NCBI GenBank assembly: GCA_902774325.1
Contig: CACYIC010000008.1
Coordinates: forward strand, 1-40,380
From: an uncultured Ruminococcus sp.
Lineage (GTDB): Bacteria; Bacillota; Clostridia; Oscillospirales; Acutalibacteraceae
DNA length: 40,380 nt
Reading direction: 5' to 3'
Shown: positions 1-5,220 of the stretch, one piece after another
Numbering within the stretch: the first letter of the stretch is position 1
Layout: every line of letters begins with the position of its first letter
The notes under the pieces: model-generated
What the model was told of the DNA's origin: nothing
The model's input: the letters and a program-made list of their open reading frames with translations, nothing else
Database searches by the model: none
Translations under genes and position numbers: made by a program

Positions 1-61
1 TCACGTCAAATATGGCGATATGACCGCTTCTCACTATCCCGCAACACATCATCCGCTCCAA
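1..61. repeat. 61-bp direct repeat, copy 1
   Basis: The first 61 bases recur without mismatch at 186-246. Minus-strand translation of this copy runs through the neighbouring hairpin repeat, which suggests recombination between short repeats in a decayed mobile region. The unit may start left of the window. Confidence 0.9.
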
Positions 62-126
62 AAATAAAGCACCCGCCAAGGGTGCTATATTTTTGGTTAA
101 GCGGATTGGGAATCGAACAGCCCGTT
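51..126. repeat. Hairpin-bearing repeat, copy A
   Basis: This unit has 7-bp outer arms (ATCCGCT at 51-57, AGCGGAT at 100-106) around an inner hairpin with 7-bp stem AGCACCC/GGGTGCT, followed by a tail containing ATCGAACAGCC. A close copy lies at 3403-3477 and a partial one at 1869-1903. It looks like a small non-autonomous repeat or a mobile terminator module. Confidence 0.75.
68..95 (+). terminator. Intrinsic terminator inside repeat copy A
   Basis: Perfect 7-bp stem (68-74 with 80-86), 5-nt loop, followed by a T-rich tract on the plus strand. Confidence 0.6.
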
Positions 127-129
127 AAG

Positions 130-154
130 AAAACGTCACTGTGTGACGTTTTTA
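130..154 (+). terminator. Terminator-like hairpin
   Basis: Perfect 9-bp stem (131-139 with 143-151) with a 3-nt loop, preceded by A residues and followed by T residues, so it could act in either direction. No gene ends close by in the window. Confidence 0.5.
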
Positions 155-185
155 GGGCGCCGCGCCGATCCGCACCTTGAACCGA

Positions 186-246
186 TCACGTCAAATATGG
201 CGATATGACCGCTTCTCACTATCCCGCAACACATCATCCGCTCCAA
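186..246. repeat. 61-bp direct repeat, copy 2
   Basis: Identical to positions 1-61. The two copies bracket repeat copy A and the hairpin at 130-154, so the bracketed segment could be a duplicated or excisable unit. Confidence 0.9.
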
Positions 247-276
247 CAGCCCGTCTGAAAAGGCGGGCTGTTTTTT
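247..276 (+). terminator. Strong intrinsic terminator
   Basis: GC-rich stem CAGCCCG/CGGGCTG with a GAAA-containing loop followed directly by six T residues on the plus strand. It probably ends a transcript entering from the left of the window. From here to 606 there is no gene; the only other structures are the two terminators at 417-448 and 571-603. Confidence 0.75.
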
Positions 277-416
277 CGGCTTAAACACTGAAAAATTCAG
301 TATTTATGCGGCTTTTGAGGGCTTGATATTTTAAAAGCTCAAGTGTCAATCGGTATCAAATAATAGCAATCAATTTCAACAAATCGACACAGAAAATACA
401 CAGTTTAAAAAGCAAA

Positions 417-448
417 AATCTCCCCGAGGACAATTCCCCGGGGAGATT
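417..448 (-). terminator. Terminator downstream of the GNAT gene
   Basis: Perfect 10-bp stem (417-426 with 439-448). On the minus strand it is followed by a T-rich tract, so it fits as the distal terminator of the minus-strand gene pair ending at 607. Confidence 0.65.
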
Positions 449-570
449 TGAGTTGACGAAAGCACAACAATCTGTACCTTAGTCATGTAGCAACTTCTAT
501 TTTAGCAGATTTTTATATATAGTCAAAGTGAAATAATAGTTGATTGTGGATTCTATCTGAAACGAGCAAA

Positions 571-603
571 ATATTTTTGGGGAGAAGAATCTCCGAAAAA
601 TAT
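571..603 (-). terminator. AT-rich hairpin just after the GNAT stop codon
   Basis: Long interrupted stem (571-578 with 596-603, plus GGAG/CTCC inside) starting 4 nt after the stop at 607. It is a likely terminator or mRNA 3'-end stabiliser for the gene pair. Confidence 0.55.
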
Positions 604-606
604 AAC

Positions 607-1221
607 TCACAGAACTTTCAACATCTGAATTAAATATTTTCCTTTTACCTTATCATCTTTATCTAATTCTCTTTTGCTGAATATTCTAAAACCGTTTTTC
701 TCATAAAAATTTATCAGTTTGGATTTATCTTCACATTCTATGTATGCAATTTTGCCGCCGATAGACAGCTGAACATCAGAAATGATATCACATGCCATCT
801 GTAAAAGCTCGTCCCCGGTAATCAGCTTATCGTAGCCGTTAGTGTAGTTTTTTCCGAGCTGAGCAATTAAAGGCGCAGATATCGTATAGCATTTCATCTC
901 CGAATTATAATTACCGAAACGGTTTATTTTCCGTTTCATATTACTGCTCACGCTCTTTTTGGGTATATCGAATATTTTTGTCGACAGCGTAAAATAACCT
1001 GTCAATACCGGCTTCTTTCTAAATGAAGCATACACCAAATGTGTTCTCGAAACAGATTGCTTCTCCAGCGGAACTGCCTTCTGCTTCAAAAAGTATTCGA
1101 TATCCTCATTCATGGGCGAACAGAAAGAGGAGAGAACTTTCTCCACTCTCTCCTCTCCGAGCTGTTGTATCATTTCTGTCAATCTGAAAATCTTAAATCC
1201 GCTTAAGGCTTCACTCGTCAT
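607..1221 (-). CDS. GNAT-fold acetyltransferase, possible toxin of a TA-like pair
   Basis: About 204 residues. The C-terminal half (roughly 125-204) has the GNAT pattern: a strand reading GGKIAYIECEDKSKL, then FYEKNGFRIF, which matches the acetyl-CoA-side helix and final strands of GNAT N-acetyltransferases. The N-terminal half is lineage-specific. I take ATG 1221 because AAGGAG lies 9-10 nt upstream; a GTG one codon earlier is possible. The start overlaps the upstream small gene by 11 bp, so the two are translationally coupled. In GNAT-type toxin-antitoxin systems the acetyltransferase modifies aminoacyl-tRNA and is neutralised by a small partner encoded just upstream, and this layout fits that. 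The substrate cannot be read from sequence. The gene is AT-rich and sits among mobile remnants, so horizontal transfer is likely. Confidence 0.7.
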   Translation of the reverse strand: MTSEALSGFKIFRLTEMIQQLGEERVEKVLSSFCSPMNEDIEYFLKQKAVPLEKQSVSRTHLVYASFRKKPVLTGYFTLSTKIFDIPKKSVSSNMKRKINRFGNYNSEMKCYTISAPLIAQLGKNYTNGYDKLITGDELLQMACDIISDVQLSIGGKIAYIECEDKSKLINFYEKNGFRIFSKRELDKDDKVKGKYLIQMLKVL

Positions 1222-1387
1222 CACCCAAAATCTCCTTGATTTTTTCGCCCCTTACAATTTCGGGCTGACGCGAGAACTCTACTCTGGGCGTTTTGGCTTT
1301 GGCTGCCTTATCAAGAGCATTGATAAGTTTACGGCAAGCAGCTTTATCCTTGATTTTGACGTTAGTATAAATACTACTTGTAGCCAT
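1211..1387 (-). CDS. Small basic/acidic protein, putative antitoxin partner of the GNAT gene
   Basis: 58 residues from ATG 1387; an ATG six bases earlier has the ribosome site AAGGAAG directly abutting it, which is too close. The N-terminal part is Lys/Arg-rich (motif KIKDKAACRKL then LDKAAKAK) and the C-terminus is acidic (ILGDDE). No hallmark domain is recognised; size and charge pattern resemble small antitoxins or DNA-binding regulators. It overlaps the acetyltransferase start by 11 bp and precedes it in the transcript, the usual order for an antitoxin and toxin. The antitoxin role is inferred from context only. Confidence 0.6.
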   Translation of the reverse strand: MATSSIYTNVKIKDKAACRKLINALDKAAKAKTPRVEFSRQPEIVRGEKIKEILGDDE

Positions 1388-1530
1388 ATTCATCTTCCTT
1401 TCAAAAAATAAGAGTTTTAACTCCCCCGATTAATATTTTACACTATTTTTTTAAATTTATCTATACATAATATGCACAACAAAACAAATAATTATCTGTT
1501 AATAATATCTAAACCACTTAACAGTGTCGG

Positions 1531-1554
1531 GATTTGATATAATGATATCAAATC
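1531..1554. promoter_or_regulatory. Perfect palindrome, operator-like
   Basis: A 10-bp inverted repeat (1531-1540 with 1545-1554) around a 4-nt spacer, AT-rich, in the 330-bp gap between the antitoxin-like gene (leftward) and the integrase remnant (rightward). Its geometry suits a dimeric repressor. There is no T-run, so it is not a terminator. Confidence 0.45.
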
Positions 1555-1627
1555 CAGTCACCGCTGCCAATAGCTCTCAAAATAAAAAAACGCCCTACCC
1601 TGCTCCAACAGGATAGTACGGCTCGCC

Positions 1628-1687
1628 GAGTGTGATACTCAGCCTGTAGAATCTGAAAACGCTCTACAAGTCAATTGTATCACACTC
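1628..1687. repeat. Inverted repeat pair upstream of the integrase remnant
   Basis: GAGTGTGATA at 1628-1637 is matched by its exact complement at 1678-1687, 40 nt apart; GAGTGTGA occurs again at 1706-1713. Such arm-type repeats beside an integrase start could be integrase binding sites or part of an attachment site. That is inference only. Confidence 0.4.
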
Positions 1688-1719
1688 ATCCAAATTATGC
1701 AATAGGAGTGTGAAGTTTA

Positions 1720-1875
1720 ATGAAATGCAAGAAATGTCGAAAGCAGATCCCCGACGGCTCGAAATTCTGCAACCACTGTGGAGCGCCGACCAAGCAAACC
1801 GCTCTTTACCGCCGTCCCGACGGACTATACGAAAAGATTATGAACATCAACGGCAAGCGGGTAGCCTTCCGCTCC
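1720..1875 (+). pseudogene. Truncated tyrosine integrase (zinc ribbon plus start of arm-binding domain)
   Basis: The reading frame starts with a zinc ribbon (CKKC at residues 3-6 and CNHCG at 17-21) followed by YRRPDGLYEK and INGKRVAFRSK. From family knowledge this is the N-terminus of zinc-ribbon tyrosine recombinases of Firmicutes integrative elements, which normally exceed 350 residues. After about residue 52 the similarity stops exactly where the hairpin repeat (1869-1903) begins, and the frame then runs through unrelated sequence to 2073. The catalytic domain is missing. AGGAG at 1704-1708 is the original ribosome site. The gene marks a former insertion whose integrase was lost by deletion at the repeat. 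Confidence 0.65.
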
Positions 1876-1903
1876 AAAAAAAGCGCCCGTCAAGGGTGCT
1901 TTC
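1869..1903. repeat. Hairpin-bearing repeat, partial copy B
   Basis: Matches the left half of copies A and C (TCCGCTCC, then an A-rich stretch, then GCGCCCGTCAAGGGTGCT), but has no right arm. It forms the breakpoint of the truncated integrase. Confidence 0.6.
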
Positions 1904-1916
1904 GGTTTGTCAAAAA

Positions 1917-1940
1917 AGTCCAGCATAGGCTGGGCTTTAT
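1917..1940 (+). terminator. Terminator-like hairpin after the integrase remnant
   Basis: Stem CCAGC/GCTGG with a 4-nt loop, preceded by an A-run and followed by CTTTATT. It could act on plus-strand reading from the integrase remnant, or end the minus-strand pseudogene whose stop is at 1937. Confidence 0.45.
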
Positions 1941-2362
1941 TCATGCGGCTTTAAAGGGTTCATCACTTTGTTTTTTCGGGTATCAAAGAAGTCGTCCGAC
2001 ACGGCGTATTTTAAATTATCAAAATCATGTTTCAGGTCGTTGTCGGAAACTCCTGCTCCAACATTTCCAGTAATTCTTTCTCCGTTGGATTTGTTGTCAT
2101 AAACTGCTCGATTTTGAGCAAACGCTCCTCCGATGTGATTGAATCTTCCAGTTTTAGAATTGTATCCTCTGAGTACATATCCAAACTTTTTAGCATGACG
2201 TTTGAGTAATTCTTTAAGTATTTTCTGCTTAGCATAGCCTCTATCTTCAACTCCTTGAATATATTTTGCAATATCCTGCGCTTCAGGAACATTATAACCC
2301 AAATTACCGATGGCGTAAATACTTTTTATGGGTTTTTCTTCAAAAGTATTATCGTAAATCAC
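1937..2362 (-). pseudogene. C-terminal fragment of polyvalent phage/conjugative-element protein
   Basis: 141 codons opening with GTG 2362, which overlaps the stop of the preceding fragment (2361-2359) in another frame and has no ribosome site of its own. The sequence contains DIAKYIQGVEDRGYAKQ and GRFNHIGGAFAQNRA and ends with SDDFFDTRKNK. I recognise no domain with certainty. Position and composition make it the shifted remainder of the polyvalent protein encoded at 2359-3378; the frame change is a frameshift or deletion scar. Confidence 0.5.
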
Positions 2363-3378
2363 ATACTTATATTGATACAGACTGAAAACTTTCCGACATT
2401 TAAGAATACAGCCATTTGTTTTTTGCCGCCGAGACCGATGTCATGATCGTTTGTTTTAAAGAATATTCCGCTTGGAGTTTCGCTGTCGTAACGACCGGCA
2501 ACGGGATTGTCAGTGTTGAACACAGTAAAATCACTTGAGGTCTGGTGATACGCCTTTACAGAATAACCCGCTGTTTTCGCAACCTCGTCAACCATCCGCT
2601 GCGACTCTTCCATGTCCCCGCGCTTTACGGCGGAAAGATAATCCTGATCGCTTACCGAATGCTTGACATTTTTTTGAGATTGTGGTACCATTTGATTAAC
2701 AGAGTTAGACTGATACACGTTTTGGACGTATGCCTTTTGGATTTGTTTCAAATCATTAAGAAATTCAGTCTGACTCTGTTTTTTACTTATTGCGGAATAT
2801 AAACCAAAAATATTTGGAATGTCGTCTATTCCGGTTTTTATCATTTGCTTGTTTACCAGCAAAGGTTCGTTTCCATATTGAGTCGTTACTGCTTCAAGAT
2901 AATACGTTAAGCCTTTCTCAGATACTTTCACATACACTATCCCAGGATTACCATTTCGATCTGTCTTTGGAATCACTTTATCATAATTTTGAACAATAAA
3001 CGGAATAGCTTTTAAATCTTCTTTCGTTATAGGATACTTTTCATTTGTTCCTATACCATGAGAATTATGTATATGTCTTATGTCATTGTCACGTAGCGCA
3101 TGATAATAATGCGAAACATCAAAAGAATCACTAGTATCTTTAATTAGTTTTTCACTGGGAACCCCATATTTTAAATAATCCAGTGTATTTTCCTTAGACA
3201 ATGCTTTATCAACATACTCATTTATTGTTTCTTGATTTTTACCAAAAGCAAAATCAATATCGGACGTGCTAAATTTATACTTCTCCCCCTCTTCCTCATT
3301 TCTCTCCTCTCCGTAGCTCTCAATATTCTGCCGCGCCTTTTCCGCTGCCTCGTCAACCATCCTCTGCGCCGCTCCCAT
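2359..3378 (-). pseudogene. Polyvalent protein fragment with PBECR-like nuclease and ADP-ribosyltransferase-like domains
   Basis: 339 codons from ATG 3378, but the frame is open further upstream into the hairpin repeat at 3403-3477, so the original N-terminus is lost. Residues about 65-175 (HYYHALRDNDIRHIHNSHG, ITKEDLKAIPFIVQNYD, GLTYYLEAV) resemble the PBECR family of barnase/EndoU/colicin/RelE-like nucleases in phage polyvalent proteins. After RGDMEESQRMVDE, residues about 265-325 (YHQTSSDFTVFN, SGIFFKTND) resemble the ART-PolyVal ADP-ribosyltransferase domain. The motif RGDMxxxQRMVDE occurs twice, at the start of this fragment and again before the ART region, so a segment was duplicated. 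These proteins are delivered with, or protect, incoming phage or plasmid DNA. This copy is broken at both ends and shifts frame at 2362. Confidence 0.6.
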
Positions 3379-3402
3379 ATCCCCACGCTCCGCTCTTAAA
3401 CT

Positions 3403-3477
3403 ATCCGCTCCAAAAATAAAGCACCCGTCAAGGGTGCTTTTTTTGCTAAGCGGATCGGGGATCGAACAGCCTGTTAT
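3403..3477. repeat. Hairpin-bearing repeat, copy C
   Basis: Near-identical to 51-126, including both 7-bp outer arms (3403-3409 and 3449-3455), the inner hairpin and the ATCGAACAGCC tail. Minus-strand translation passes through it into the polyvalent pseudogene, so it is a deletion junction here. Confidence 0.75.
3420..3444 (+). terminator. Intrinsic terminator inside repeat copy C
   Basis: Perfect 7-bp stem (3420-3426 with 3432-3438), 5-nt loop and a run of seven T residues on the plus strand. Confidence 0.65.
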
Positions 3478-3498
3478 TACACCGATACCTCAAAAGCG

Positions 3499-3520
3499 GA
3501 CCGGCTTTGCGGTCTTTTTT
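3499..3520. terminator. Bidirectional terminator at the end of the NRPS operon
   Basis: Stem GACCG/CGGTC with loop GCTTTG, followed by six T on the plus strand and preceded by AAAA, which gives a T-run on the minus strand. It lies 25 nt past the esterase stop and is the likely end of the minus-strand operon. Confidence 0.65.
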
Positions 3521-3544
3521 GATGATCGGCACAATGGCTTATCT

Positions 3545-5218
3545 CTAATCATTATAGCTTTTATATAGTTTTATCGCCAGCAGCGTTGCTCCGGCTATTC
3601 CCGCCGCGACAGCCAAGCCTGCGGCGATCGTCTTTCTGACAAATGGCACGTTGTAATCAAGCGTGGCGTAGGACGGGTTTATCATGTGGCGGAGAAGCGG
3701 CGAAAGCAGCCTTCTCCGCTCGCTCAACACGTCATATTCGATATGCGGCTGCCGGGAGATCACCATTGTGGCGCGTTCCTTCTCCGTATACTGCTCCCAG
3801 ACGACCTCGTTTGTCGAGGGGTCGCCGGTACGGGCGAAGTTCGTCCACATCCTGATCACGGTATCGGAAAGCGCTTCGTCGGCGATCTCTCCGGTATAGA
3901 TCGTTTCCTCGAGATTGCCGAAAACATAGGCGAGCTCGACAGCGTGGCAAGCCTTGTGCAGGCGGAGCGAGGAAGGCACCGTCCAGTAATACATATAAGC
4001 CCTGCCGCCGTTTTTATGGTGGAAACGAGCCTGCTCAACGGCGGGCAGACGGAACATCATCTCGTCGTAGAAGCGAGCCATGCGCCACATTTTGTGACCC
4101 TTCTGAGAGGACATGAACAGCTTCACGAGCCTTTTGTCGGGTGCGGGCAGCTTTTTCATGTCGTTTTCAAACTTGATGGGGATACTGAAGCGGAAGGGGA
4201 CGATACCGCCGATCTCACCGATCCAGTAGTTCATCTCCTGGGCGTTGGTGCCGATCAGCAGATCGATATCCGCGGTCTCCCCTCTCTCATACGGCGAATA
4301 GGGATCGAAGGGGATCAGTCTGCCGTCGCGCTGGGGGAAATTATTGTATTCGTTAAGCTCTTCATTTATCCTTTTCAGCTCATCCTCGGAGAGAGCCAGA
4401 AGTCCGCTGACGCTTTTGACCCCGCTTTCCGCCTTGAGCCTCATTGAGAACTCACGGCACTCCTCCCTTGAGAAGGTCAGCGCTACCGAGCCGCTTTCCG
4501 CAATGACGCGGCGGAAAAGCCCCTTTGCCCGCGGGATTATCGGGAGAAGCGAAACGCTGCCGCCTCCCGCCGATTCTCCGAAAATCGTGACGTTTCCCGG
4601 GTCGCCGCCGAAGGCGCGGATATTTTTTTGTATCCAGCGCAGCGCCTCGATCTGATCGAGGATGCCGAGGTTGGGAGCGTCGGGATATTCCTCGCCGCCC
4701 TCAAAATACGAGAGATCGACAAAGCCCATAAGCCCCACGCGATAGCCGACGGTGACCAGAATTATATCCGGCTGCTTGGAAACGAAATTCCTGCCGTCAT
4801 ACATCGGGTCGGCGGTGCCGCCCCAGCCGTAGGAGCCGCCGTGAAAAAACACCATTACGGGCTTGTCCGGCGTTTGGTCGTCAAGGTTTTTCCAGATATT
4901 GAGGTACAGGCAATCCTCTCCCTGCGGATAAAAGGACGCCTGCTCGGTTCTCCACAAAACCTGGATCGGGGATCTGCCGTTATAATACGCCTCTTTGACG
5001 CGGTCGTCATCCTCGACAGGCTCCGGCGCCCTCCAACGGAGGCTGCCGGTAGGAGGCTTTGCGAAAGGGATCCCGCGAAAGGCGCAGACGCTTCCCGCCT
5101 TAGCTCCGACAAATACTCCGTTGCCGCATTTAGCGGAGAGCTCCTCCTCGTATTCTCCTGTTATGATTTGGTTCTCGCCGTAGCTGTCCCTTATTCTGTT
5201 GATCGAATCTTCCGTCAT
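3545..5218 (-). CDS. Type-B carboxylesterase with C-terminal membrane anchor
   Basis: 557 residues, alpha/beta-hydrolase fold of the carboxylesterase/cholinesterase family. Visible: FRGIPFAKPP near residue 47, the oxyanion-hole HGG at 125-127, EDCLYLNIW at 100-108, nucleophile Ser215 in GESAGG, a catalytic-acid candidate Glu327 and His424 in the typical context HAVELAYVFGN. There is no signal peptide. A hydrophobic helix at about 529-549 followed by KLYKSYND suggests a tail anchor, with the enzyme most likely held on the cytoplasmic face. The gene starts 3 nt after the NRPS stop and is last in the operon. The NRPS has no thioesterase domain, so this hydrolase could release or trim the product; that is inferred from context. 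The substrate is unknown. Confidence 0.88.
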   Translation of the reverse strand: MTEDSINRIRDSYGENQIITGEYEEELSAKCGNGVFVGAKAGSVCAFRGIPFAKPPTGSLRWRAPEPVEDDDRVKEAYYNGRSPIQVLWRTEQASFYPQGEDCLYLNIWKNLDDQTPDKPVMVFFHGGSYGWGGTADPMYDGRNFVSKQPDIILVTVGYRVGLMGFVDLSYFEGGEEYPDAPNLGILDQIEALRWIQKNIRAFGGDPGNVTIFGESAGGGSVSLLPIIPRAKGLFRRVIAESGSVALTFSREECREFSMRLKAESGVKSVSGLLALSEDELKRINEELNEYNNFPQRDGRLIPFDPYSPYERGETADIDLLIGTNAQEMNYWIGEIGGIVPFRFSIPIKFENDMKKLPAPDKRLVKLFMSSQKGHKMWRMARFYDEMMFRLPAVEQARFHHKNGGRAYMYYWTVPSSLRLHKACHAVELAYVFGNLEETIYTGEIADEALSDTVIRMWTNFARTGDPSTNEVVWEQYTEKERATMVISRQPHIEYDVLSERRRLLSPLLRHMINPSYATLDYNVPFVRKTIAAGLAVAAGIAGATLLAIKLYKSYND

Positions 5219-5220
5219 TT

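Noticed and set aside
97-126. T-arm-like sequence (TTCGATTC on the minus strand) suggesting a tRNA end or attachment site
   Set aside because: The flanking bases do not form a 5-bp T-stem, and no acceptor, D or anticodon arm is found. The same sequence recurs as part of the hairpin repeat at 3403-3477.
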